Below are positions 23,656 to 30,571 of a stretch of DNA of 34,137 bases, in pieces (position 1 is the first letter of the stretch; each line of letters opens with the position of its first letter). A program made the translations under genes and the position numbers. The DNA lies in the NCBI GenBank assembly GCA_051008975.1, contig JBPCXA010000148.1:1-34137 (forward strand). Reading direction: 5' to 3'. The DNA is from Persebacter sp051008975. Lineage in GTDB: Bacteria; Pseudomonadota; Gammaproteobacteria; Tethybacterales; Persebacteraceae. The notes under the pieces were generated by a model, which did no database searches, was not told the DNA's origin, and saw only the letters and a list, made by a program, of their open reading frames with translations.

Positions 23656-25115
23656 ACGAAAATGGCGCGGGCGAAACAAAAGACATTCTGCGGCGCGCGG
23701 AGGAGCAACTTCTCGCCCCCGCCGGTTTGGACATTCGCGGTGTTTTGTCGCGTCTGACGGACGCCGCGCGCGGCGCCGACTGGGCGGACATTTATTTGCA
23801 AAGACGCGTGCGCGAAAACTGGCGTTTGGAGGACGGCGCGGTAAAAACCGGCGCGTTTGCGGACGACCGCGGTTTGGGTTTGCGCGCCCTGCGCGGCGAG
23901 ACGACCGCCTTCGCCGGCAGCGACATTATTTCCGCCGCCGCGCTGGACGAAATGCGGCGGGTCGCGCAGACCGCCAAAACTTACGGCGGCGAATTGAAGG
24001 CGGGGAAAATCGCGCCGCCGCCCGCCGCCGAAGCGAAGTTTCCGGCGCGCGATCCGGTGTCGCACACCGGCGCGGACGACAAAATTAAAATGCTGCATAC
24101 GATTGACCGCGCCGCGCGCGCCGCCGATTCGCGGGTGGAAAATGTCGTCGCCAACCTGACCGCCGCGTTTGACGTGGTGCTGGTTTTGCGGGCGGACGGA
24201 ATTGTGGCGGCGGACATTCGCCCGCTGGTGCGCGTCAATGTTTCGGCGATTATTCACGGCGGGGGGCGGCGCGAAAGCGGCCACGGCGGCGGCGGGGCGC
24301 GCGCGGACTGCGGCTATTTTTCGGACGAGATTCTGAAACAAATCGCCGAAGAGGCGGCGGAAGAGGCGGCGCAAAAATTGGACGCCCGCCCCGCCCCCGC
24401 CGGACAAATGCCGGTCGTGCTGGGGCCGGGATGGGCGGGAATTATTTTGCACGAGGCGGTCGGACACGGCTTGGAGGGCGATTTCAACCGCAAGCGGCAG
24501 TCCGCATTTTCCGGGCGCATCGGCGAAAAAGTCGCCGCCGCCGGAGTGACCGTGATGGACGCCGGCGACATTCCGGGGCGTCGCGGCTCGCTGTCGTGCG
24601 ACGACGAAGGCACGCCTTCGCGGGCGACGACGCTGATAGAAAACGGAATTTTGCGCGGCTATATGCAGGACATCGCCAACGCCCGCCTGATGCAAACCGC
24701 CGCCACCGGCAACGGACGGCGGGAATCGTACGCCCATCCGCCGATGCCGCGGATGACCAACACTTTTATGCCCGCCGGAAAATACGCCGCGGCGGAAATT
24801 ATCGCCTCGGTGAAGGAGGGATTGTATGCGGACAATTTCGGCGGCGGCGAGGTGGACATCACCAACGGCAACTTCGTTTTTGTCGCCAGCCGCGCGCGGC
24901 GAATCCAAAACGGACGCCTCGGCGAAACGGTGAAGGGCGCGACAATCATCGGCAACGGTCCGGCGATTATGCCGCTCGTGTCAATGGTCGGCGACGATTT
25001 TTCGCTGGACCCCGGCGTCGGCACCTGCGGCAAAAACGGACAATGGGTCCCGGTCGGAGTCGGCCAACCCACAATCAAAGTGGACTCCCTCAACGTCGGC
25101 GGCGAAGGCGTTTGA
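23652..25115 (+). CDS. tldD: Metalloprotease subunit TldD
   Basis: With TldE (PmbA) it forms a zinc protease that degrades unfolded peptides, including microcin precursors and CcdA. The family signature HEAVGHGLEGDFNR is present, with the metal-binding HExxxH at 267-272. GTCGKNGQWVPVGVGQPT near the C-terminus is also typical. It is 487 residues and complete. The partner tldE is not in the window. It is coupled to the nitrilase gene by a 4-bp overlap. Immediately after the stop a run of 14 G begins; no terminator hairpin is seen. Confidence 0.95.
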   Translation: MNENGAGETKDILRRAEEQLLAPAGLDIRGVLSRLTDAARGADWADIYLQRRVRENWRLEDGAVKTGAFADDRGLGLRALRGETTAFAGSDIISAAALDEMRRVAQTAKTYGGELKAGKIAPPPAAEAKFPARDPVSHTGADDKIKMLHTIDRAARAADSRVENVVANLTAAFDVVLVLRADGIVAADIRPLVRVNVSAIIHGGGRRESGHGGGGARADCGYFSDEILKQIAEEAAEEAAQKLDARPAPAGQMPVVLGPGWAGIILHEAVGHGLEGDFNRKRQSAFSGRIGEKVAAAGVTVMDAGDIPGRRGSLSCDDEGTPSRATTLIENGILRGYMQDIANARLMQTAATGNGRRESYAHPPMPRMTNTFMPAGKYAAAEIIASVKEGLYADNFGGGEVDITNGNFVFVASRARRIQNGRLGETVKGATIIGNGPAIMPLVSMVGDDFSLDPGVGTCGKNGQWVPVGVGQPTIKVDSLNVGGEGV

Positions 25116-25119
25116 ATTC

Positions 25120-25133
25120 GGGGGGGGGGGGGG
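25120..25133 (+). repeat. Poly-G tract (G14)
   Basis: Fourteen G starting 5 nt after the tldD stop, in the 81-bp convergent gap to an unknown membrane protein gene. Nothing else is recognisable in the gap. Confidence 0.9.
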
Positions 25134-25196
25134 TAAAAGTTTTCGCCCGAAATGCGGAAAATCGCCGTCGCAACGTCGCAACGAAAAAATTGCAAA

Positions 25197-26006
25197 CTAA
25201 TGCCGCAAAAGACGCATGCTATAACCGGCGGTGTATTCCTGATACATCGCCACCGACAGGGCGAGATTGAAATGCAAAAACGCCCACGCCGAAACGCCCG
25301 CCATCACCGCCTGCAGCCACCATTCGGCGGCGCTCCACGGGGCGGACACCGCCGCCACCGACAATCCGACATTAATCAGCAGGGAGACGGCGACAATTTG
25401 CAGGGAATGATTGCGGGTCGCCGTCATCGCCTCGCCGGTTCTCAAATCGTAGCCGTCCATATAGGCGGGAATGCGTACGGCGGCGCGAAAAAAATATCCC
25501 CAAAGCCACAATGCGGCGAGAAAAAATCCCGCCGCGAACGCCCGCGAACCGAACACCACGACAATCGTCGCCCCTTCGCCGTAGCCGTAGCCGGCGTATT
25601 GCGGCTTCGCCTCCGTCTCCGTCTCCGGACTTTCCCGCAGCGCCGCATAATCGCCCAAAGACATTCCGACGTCGGCGACGAACAAAATCAGCATTCCGCC
25701 GAACAAAAAGGACCCCGCCATAAACAGCAAAAAATCCAGGTCCCGCCACTGCCACCGCAGCACCCGCATAAACGGCGGCGGCTTTCCGTGCAGCATGATA
25801 TGCAAAACGGCGGAGATATACGGCGGACCGAAAACAAAAAACACCGCCGCCGCCAGCAGCGTCGACCCGGACGGCGAAAGCAAATCGCCCCGGCGATATA
25901 CCGTCACCGCGACGGCCGCCGCCGCCATAAACGGGGCGGCGTATCGGAAGGAATGCGCCATCCCATGCACCGCAACGGCGACCGCCTGATATAAAAGATG
26001 AAACAT
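25197..26006 (-). CDS. Unknown polytopic membrane protein
   Basis: I do not recognise this 269-residue protein. About six hydrophobic helices are visible, near residues 22-36, 48-70, 92-113, 147-172, 202-225 and 232-250. Between helices three and four lies a polar loop with TETEAK and a Tyr/Gly-rich YAGYGYGEG. There is no signal peptide and no obvious catalytic motif. It is last in the run VOC-folD-ABC-hemJ. A run of 14 G lies directly against its ATG, separating it from the hemJ stop, so the poly-G is the only possible Shine-Dalgarno sequence. Confidence 0.75.
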   Translation of the reverse strand: MFHLLYQAVAVAVHGMAHSFRYAAPFMAAAAVAVTVYRRGDLLSPSGSTLLAAAVFFVFGPPYISAVLHIMLHGKPPPFMRVLRWQWRDLDFLLFMAGSFLFGGMLILFVADVGMSLGDYAALRESPETETEAKPQYAGYGYGEGATIVVVFGSRAFAAGFFLAALWLWGYFFRAAVRIPAYMDGYDLRTGEAMTATRNHSLQIVAVSLLINVGLSVAAVSAPWSAAEWWLQAVMAGVSAWAFLHFNLALSVAMYQEYTAGYSMRLLRH

Positions 26007-26020
26007 CCCCCCCCCCCCCC
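26007..26020 (-). repeat. Poly-G tract (G14) between hemJ stop and next ATG
   Basis: In mRNA sense the order is TAA of hemJ, fourteen G, then ATG of the membrane protein, with no other base in between. It stands in for both spacer and ribosome-binding site. Confidence 0.92.
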
Positions 26021-26428
26021 TTAATACGGTTTAAGGACGGCGAGCAGCACGGCGGCGACGATCAGCAGGGCGGGAACTTCGTTAAACAGGCGGAAAAACT
26101 TCGCGCCGTGCGGCGTTTCCCCGCGCGAAAAACGTCGCATCGCAATCCCGCAATATACGTGAAACACTATCAGCAAAAACGCGATTACAAGTTTTCCGAC
26201 GATCCAGCCGCCGCGATAATGCGGCAAAAGAAAAACGGCGAACGCCAGCGCCGCGCACATCGCCGGAGTCATAATCCGCCAATACAGGCGCGATTCCATC
26301 GCGCAAAACCGCCGCCGTCCGGCGTCGTCGGCGCATTCGGCGTGATAGACGAACAAACGCGGAAGATACAGCAGTCCGGCCGACCAAAAGATCACCGAAA
26401 TAATATGCAGCGCCTTAATCGTCAGCAC
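26021..26428 (-). CDS. hemJ: Protoporphyrinogen IX oxidase HemJ
   Basis: Oxidises protoporphyrinogen IX to protoporphyrin IX in heme synthesis; an inner-membrane protein. IKALHIISVIFWSAGLLYLPRLFVYH at the start contains the conserved His and the family's first helix, and KFFRLFNEVPALL near the end is also typical. Four helices in about 135 residues fit the family. The frame opens at a TTG (26446), but GTG at 26428 is preferred: it places the family N-terminus at residue 1 and has GGGGGAAC as Shine-Dalgarno 6 nt before. It follows the ABC permease gene closely and precedes the poly-G tract. Confidence 0.9.
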   Translation of the reverse strand: MLTIKALHIISVIFWSAGLLYLPRLFVYHAECADDAGRRRFCAMESRLYWRIMTPAMCAALAFAVFLLPHYRGGWIVGKLVIAFLLIVFHVYCGIAMRRFSRGETPHGAKFFRLFNEVPALLIVAAVLLAVLKPY

Positions 26429-26465
26429 GGAATTGTTCCCCCGCAAAACCGGACATGTCCGCGCG

Positions 26466-27275
26466 TCATATCAAATAGCGGCGGCGCGTAAGAATCACGG
26501 CGAGCCACAATCCGCCCGCCCCGTACAACGACAACACCAAAAGACCGGACGGCATCGTCGCCGGAACTTCGCCCGCCAAAAGCGGCCGCAGCATATCCAC
26601 AAAATGCCGCAGCGGCAAAACGGCGGAAATCGTCTGTAAAAACTCCGGCATCGCGTCCGCCGGAAAAAACGCGCCGGACAAAAGCATCATCGGCGTGAGA
26701 AAAAGCGTGAAGTAAAACGAAAAAAACTCGTATCCCTTCGCCAGCGCGTTGAACACCAGCGCAATTCCGGCGAACGCCAGCCCGGCGAAAACCGCCGCCG
26801 GCAGCGTCAGAAACGCCGCCGGATAATGCGCGATGCCGGCGGCGGAAAGCACGCCCAGCATCGCCGCCCCGGCGACGACGCTTTTGCCGCCCGCCCACAG
26901 CCATTCGCCGACGACGATGTCGTCCAAAGTCATCGGCGTATGCAAAATCGCCGCCCATGTTTTTTGTACATGCATTCGCGTGAAGGCGGAATACAACGCC
27001 TCAAAACTCGCGCTGTTCATCACCGCGTACCCCGCCATTCCGGCGGCGAAAAAATGCAGATAGGGGACGCCGTTGACTTCGCCCGCCAGCGCGCCGATGC
27101 CGTAGCCGAGTCCGAAAAAAAAGATCACCGGCTCTATCAGATGCACGATGACCGACGACACCATCAGTTTGCGCCACACCAAAAAATTGCGCGCGGTCAG
27201 ACGCAGGGCGCGGCGCGAAAACGCCGGCGGCGCGTACAAACCCGCGCGCGTATTCGGATTCGGATTTGGATTCAT
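26466..27275 (-). CDS. ABC-2 type permease, NodJ/YadH-like
   Basis: Membrane subunit of an ABC exporter, 269 residues with about six helices. PYLHFFAAGMAGYAVMNSASFEALY and the C-terminal TPMMLLSGAFFPADAMPEFLQ, followed by LPLRHFVDMLRPLL, match the NodJ/ABC-2 family. The frame is open much further upstream inside the ATPase gene, but ATG 27275 overlaps the ATPase stop (ATGA) and starts a plausible N-terminus, with an odd NPNPNPN stretch. The substrate cannot be read from sequence; nod function is not implied. Confidence 0.9.
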   Translation of the reverse strand: MNPNPNPNTRAGLYAPPAFSRRALRLTARNFLVWRKLMVSSVIVHLIEPVIFFFGLGYGIGALAGEVNGVPYLHFFAAGMAGYAVMNSASFEALYSAFTRMHVQKTWAAILHTPMTLDDIVVGEWLWAGGKSVVAGAAMLGVLSAAGIAHYPAAFLTLPAAVFAGLAFAGIALVFNALAKGYEFFSFYFTLFLTPMMLLSGAFFPADAMPEFLQTISAVLPLRHFVDMLRPLLAGEVPATMPSGLLVLSLYGAGGLWLAVILTRRRYLI

Positions 27276-28177
27276 TCGCGCAACTCCCGCCCGGTCAGAC
27301 GCAAAAACACATCCTCCATTCCCGCCCGCCGATGCACGAAACGAAACGGCGAATCGCGCAACGCCGCCAACAACGGCGCGGCGTCCGGCACATGACAATA
27401 CGAAAGCCGCCCGAAATTCTCGCGCCGCCCGGCGATGTCGGGGCGGGCGTCCAGCCATTCCGGCGCGCCTTCGCCGTGCACTTCCACGACTTCCGCCTCC
27501 ACATGTTCCGCCGCCAAACGGGACGGCGCGCCTTCGGCGATGACGCGCCCGCCGTCCATGACGATGACGCGGTCGCACAGCCGCTCCGCCTCCTCCATAA
27601 AATGAGTCGTCAGCAAAAGCGTCCGCCCCTCCTCCTGCATCGTCCGCAGACGCTCCCAAATTAAATGCCGCGCCTGCGGATCAAGACCGGTCGTCGGTTC
27701 GTCCAAAACAATCAATTCCGGATCATTAATCAGCGCGCGCGCCAGCGCCAGACGCCGCTGCATTCCACCGGACAAATGCCCGATGGCGGTGGTGTTGCGC
27801 GCCGACAAGCCAGCGAAATCCAGCAAAGACGCGATTTTTTCCGGCGCGGCGACGGCGCCGAAATAGCGCGCATACACCGACAAATTTTCCGCGCAGGTAA
27901 AATCGGGATCCAGCATGTCCTTTTGCGGGACGACTCCGATTCGCGCGCGCGCCGCCAGCGATTCGCGCGGCATCTCAAACCCCAGCAGGCGGACCGATCC
28001 CGAATCCTGCCGCAACACGCCGAGGCAGATATTTAACAACGTGGATTTTCCCGCGCCGTTCGGCCCCAAAACGCCGACGCATTCCCCGGCGGCGAGGGAG
28101 AACGACACCTCGCGCACCGCCGCCGCGCCGCCGAAACTTTTGCAAATTCGTTCCGCCGCCAGCGGCGGCGCGCTCAT
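27272..28177 (-). CDS. ABC transporter ATPase, NodI/YadG-like
   Basis: Cytoplasmic ATPase of the exporter encoded with the next gene. Walker A is GPNGAGKST, the signature LSGGMQRRLALARAL, Walker B LIVLDEPTTGLDP, and the switch His is in LLTTHFMEEAE. A C-terminal extension of about 80 residues after the ATPase fold is usual in this subgroup. 301 residues. It overlaps folD upstream and the permease downstream, four bases each, so all three are translationally coupled. Confidence 0.93.
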   Translation of the reverse strand: MSAPPLAAERICKSFGGAAAVREVSFSLAAGECVGVLGPNGAGKSTLLNICLGVLRQDSGSVRLLGFEMPRESLAARARIGVVPQKDMLDPDFTCAENLSVYARYFGAVAAPEKIASLLDFAGLSARNTTAIGHLSGGMQRRLALARALINDPELIVLDEPTTGLDPQARHLIWERLRTMQEEGRTLLLTTHFMEEAERLCDRVIVMDGGRVIAEGAPSRLAAEHVEAEVVEVHGEGAPEWLDARPDIAGRRENFGRLSYCHVPDAAPLLAALRDSPFRFVHRRAGMEDVFLRLTGRELRE

Positions 28178-29007
28178 GAAAACGCCGCCTGCAGAGTATT
28201 GGCGACCAGCATCGCAATCGTCATCGGACCCACGCCGCCCGGCACCGGCGTGATATGTCCGGCGACTTCAAGCGCGGCGGCGAAATCCACGTCGCCGACG
28301 ATGCCGTCTTCGACGCGGTTAATTCCCACGTCAATCACCGTCGCGCCGGGTTTGATCATATCGGCGCCGACCATTTTCGGGCGTCCGACCGCGGCGACGA
28401 GAATGTCCGCCGCGCGCGATACGGCGGCGAGATCGGGCGTCCGGGAATTGCACACCGTCACCGTCGCCCCGGCGTTAATCAACATCAGCGCCATCGGCTT
28501 GCCGACGATATTGCTGCGCCCCAGCACGACCGCGCGCGCGCCGGAAACGGCGGCGCCGGAATGCTCCAAAAGGCGAATGCAGCCGACCGGCGTACACGGA
28601 CGCAGCGCCGGCAGTCCCGCGGCGAGACGCCCGAAATTAACCGGATGAAATCCGTCCACGTCTTTTTCGGGGGCAACCGCGGGAATGATTTTTTCGGCGT
28701 CAATATGGGCGGGCAACGGCAATTGCACGAGAATGCCGTGCACCGCGGGATCGGCGTTCAGACGCGCGATTTGCCGCAGCAATTCCTCCTCGCGGATGTC
28801 GGCGGGCAACGCGATTTTTTGCGAACGCAGTTTGACGCGCTCGCAGGCGCGCACTTTGTTGCGCACATACACCTGCGACGCCGGATTGTCGCCGACGACG
28901 ACCACCGCCAGTCCGGGGACAATGTCGTTTCGCGCCGCGATTTGCGCCGCGCAATCGCCCAAAATCGCGTCCGCGACGGCGCGCCCGTCTATAATTTTTG
29001 CCGTCAT
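28174..29007 (-). CDS. folD: Bifunctional methylenetetrahydrofolate dehydrogenase / cyclohydrolase
   Basis: Interconverts methylene-, methenyl- and formyl-tetrahydrofolate with NADP. VGDNPASQVYVRNKVRACE holds the catalytic Lys and Tyr region, and GILVQLPLP, PEKDVDGFHPVN, VVLGRSNIVGKPM (NADP loop) and PVPGGVGPMTIAML are all present. 277 residues from ATG 29007, which has a very good Shine-Dalgarno GGAGGAAA. The open frame continues upstream through the VOC gene region but without likeness. Its stop overlaps the ABC ATPase start. Confidence 0.96.
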   Translation of the reverse strand: MTAKIIDGRAVADAILGDCAAQIAARNDIVPGLAVVVVGDNPASQVYVRNKVRACERVKLRSQKIALPADIREEELLRQIARLNADPAVHGILVQLPLPAHIDAEKIIPAVAPEKDVDGFHPVNFGRLAAGLPALRPCTPVGCIRLLEHSGAAVSGARAVVLGRSNIVGKPMALMLINAGATVTVCNSRTPDLAAVSRAADILVAAVGRPKMVGADMIKPGATVIDVGINRVEDGIVGDVDFAAALEVAGHITPVPGGVGPMTIAMLVANTLQAAFS

Positions 29008-29041
29008 TATTTCCTCCGAATTCGCAAAACGCCGCCCTTTT

Positions 29042-29461
29042 TCATTCTTCGCAATTAAGCATCCAGCGGACGCCGAATTTGTCCGCCAGCATGCCGAAAT
29101 ATGAACCGAAATAAGTTTCGCCGAGCGGCGCGACAACTTCGCCGCCCGTCGCAAGTCCGGCGAATAGTTTGTCCGCTTCCGCCTTGTCGTCCGGAATGAT
29201 GTTAATCAAGGAATGCGAAGCGGTCTCGGCCGGCGCTTCGGAGTAAACATCGTAGCCGAACAAGGAATGAGTCGCCGACAACGGCAATTCAATGTGAATA
29301 ATTTTTTCTCCGGCGGCGGTGGAAGTTTCCGATGCGGACAGCGAGGGCGCGTCTTTGCGCCGCATCAACGCCGCAAATTCGCCGCCGAACGCCGCGCGAT
29401 AAAAATGAAACGCCTCTTCGCAGGCGCCGTTAAAAACCAGATACGGACTCGCGCTTTTCAT
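29042..29461 (-). CDS. VOC / PhnB-like protein
   Basis: A 139-residue protein of the vicinal-oxygen-chelate superfamily, PhnB/glyoxalase branch. SPYLVFNGACEEAFHFYRAAFGGE, then HIELPLSATHSLFGYD and EVVAPLGETYFGSYFGMLADKFGVRWMLN (pieces of the conserved pattern) are typical. Members often lack known substrates, so no reaction is claimed. A Shine-Dalgarno AAGGGGA lies about 10 nt before ATG 29461. It is first in the operon, 34 bp ahead of folD, behind a promoter at 29508-29536. Confidence 0.85.
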   Translation of the reverse strand: MKSASPYLVFNGACEEAFHFYRAAFGGEFAALMRRKDAPSLSASETSTAAGEKIIHIELPLSATHSLFGYDVYSEAPAETASHSLINIIPDDKAEADKLFAGLATGGEVVAPLGETYFGSYFGMLADKFGVRWMLNCEE

Positions 29462-29507
29462 GCCGGCGTTCCCCTTAATTCGCCCGTAAATCGGGCGGAC
29501 GGGCGGA

Positions 29508-29536
29508 AGTATACACGAATTTCCGCCCGAAAACAA
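29508..29536 (-). promoter_or_regulatory. Promoter of the VOC-folD-ABC-hemJ operon
   Basis: On the minus strand TTGTTT (29536-29531), a 17-nt spacer, then TATACT (29513-29508). The leader is about 40 nt with its own Shine-Dalgarno. Confidence 0.6.
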
Positions 29537-29540
29537 AAAC

Positions 29541-29636
29541 CGCCATTCCGGCGAAAGCCGGAATCTCTTTTGCGCGAAGCGCAAACGGCGGATTCGCCTT
29601 GCGGCGAATGAGATTCCGGCTTTCGCCGGAATGGCG
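29541..29636. repeat. Palindromic element with perfect 27-bp ends
   Basis: The left end, CGCCATTCCGGCGAAAGCCG plus GAATCTC (29541-29567), is exactly repeated in inverse at 29610-29636. A 42-bp centre has smaller hairpins (TTTGCGC-GAA-GCGCAAA; ATTCGCC...GGCGAAT). It lies in the divergent gap between the VOC operon and grpE, and its edge touches the -35 of the VOC promoter. MITE-like in form. Confidence 0.85.
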
Positions 29637-29699
29637 GCGTGGGTGTACTTTGGAAGAGGCAGGCGGGAATGCGTATGCGGCGGTTTCGCCGTCCGCCGT

Positions 29700-29728
29700 C
29701 TTGAAATTCGCGGGAATCGCCCCCATAA
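29700..29728 (+). promoter_or_regulatory. Sigma-32 heat-shock promoter of grpE-dnaK-dnaJ
   Basis: CTTGAAA (29700-29706), a 14-nt spacer, then CCCCATAA (29721-29728), an almost exact match to the proteobacterial RpoH consensus. It lies 28 nt before the GTG start of grpE. Confidence 0.9.
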
Positions 29729-29756
29729 TTCGCATATCGTCCGACAGGGGGAGACA

Positions 29757-30545
29757 GTGAGCAAATCCAAAAAATCCGGCAAAAAAACCGCCGCGCAATC
29801 CGCGTCCGCCGCCGCGGAAACTTCCGCCGCCGACCGCGCCGCCGCGACGGAATCCGCCGACAAAACCGCCGCGGACGCCGTCAAAGACAACCCTGCGGCG
29901 GCGGATGACAAATCCGGCGAAACGGACGCCGCCGCCGATTCCGCGCGGCAAAAATCCGCGGACGGCGAGAAATCCGAATCCCGGGCGGAAGATTCTTCCG
30001 CTGAAACCGAATCCCGGGACGGAGATTCCGCCGCCGATTCGTCCGAACCGGCGGCGGAACAAAGCGCGGAAGAGTTGCGCGATTTATATGTCCGCGCCGT
30101 CGCCGAAAACGAAAATCTCGCCAAACGCGCCGCCGCCGAAATTAAAAAGGCGGGCGATTTCGCCCTGTCCCGCTTCGCCCCCGGCATCTGCGAAGTGCGC
30201 GACTGTCTGGAATCCGCCCTCGCCGAATCCGAAACAGACGGCGCGGGCGACAAAACGCGCACCGGCGTTTCGCTGACTTTGCGCAAATTATCCGCCGTGA
30301 TGGAGGATAACGGAATTCTCCCGGTACGCCCGGACATCGGCGCGTCTTTTGACGCCGGGCTGCATCAGGCGGCGGGAATGAGCGAGGGCGGCGACGACGC
30401 CCGCACCGTCGCCAAAGTAATGCAGTGCGGCTACACATTGAACGGGCGTCTCGTCCGCCCGGCGATTGTCTGGCTCGGCAAGCCGCCCGCCGGTTGCGAA
30501 AACGATTCCGAACGCGCCGCCGATTCCGGCGCGGATAATTCCTAA
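29757..30545 (+). CDS. grpE: Nucleotide exchange factor GrpE
   Basis: Releases ADP from DnaK. The C-terminal half has the family pattern: AEELRDLYVRAVAENENLAKRA, then LDMxDx-like ALSRFAPGICEVRDCLESAL and the beta domain FDAGLHQAAGM...GYTLNGRLVRPAIVWLGKPP. The GTG start at 29757 is chosen because GGGGGAGA lies just before it; the open frame continues upstream across the promoter. 262 residues, longer than usual because about 100 N-terminal residues are an Ala/Asp/Ser/Lys-rich disordered stretch. It precedes dnaK by 26 bp. Confidence 0.93.
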   Translation: MSKSKKSGKKTAAQSASAAAETSAADRAAATESADKTAADAVKDNPAAADDKSGETDAAADSARQKSADGEKSESRAEDSSAETESRDGDSAADSSEPAAEQSAEELRDLYVRAVAENENLAKRAAAEIKKAGDFALSRFAPGICEVRDCLESALAESETDGAGDKTRTGVSLTLRKLSAVMEDNGILPVRPDIGASFDAGLHQAAGMSEGGDDARTVAKVMQCGYTLNGRLVRPAIVWLGKPPAGCENDSERAADSGADNS

Positions 30546-30571
30546 ACTTTTACCGAAAAGGAGAACGACCA

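Noticed and set aside
26429..26446. TTG start of hemJ six codons upstream
   Set aside because: The GTG at 26428 has a Shine-Dalgarno at the right distance and fits the family N-terminus.
27241..27275. GGATTCGGATTTGGATTC repeat at the permease start as a phase-variable repeat
   Set aside because: Only a few imperfect units, coding NPNPNPN; too short and diverged to slip readily.
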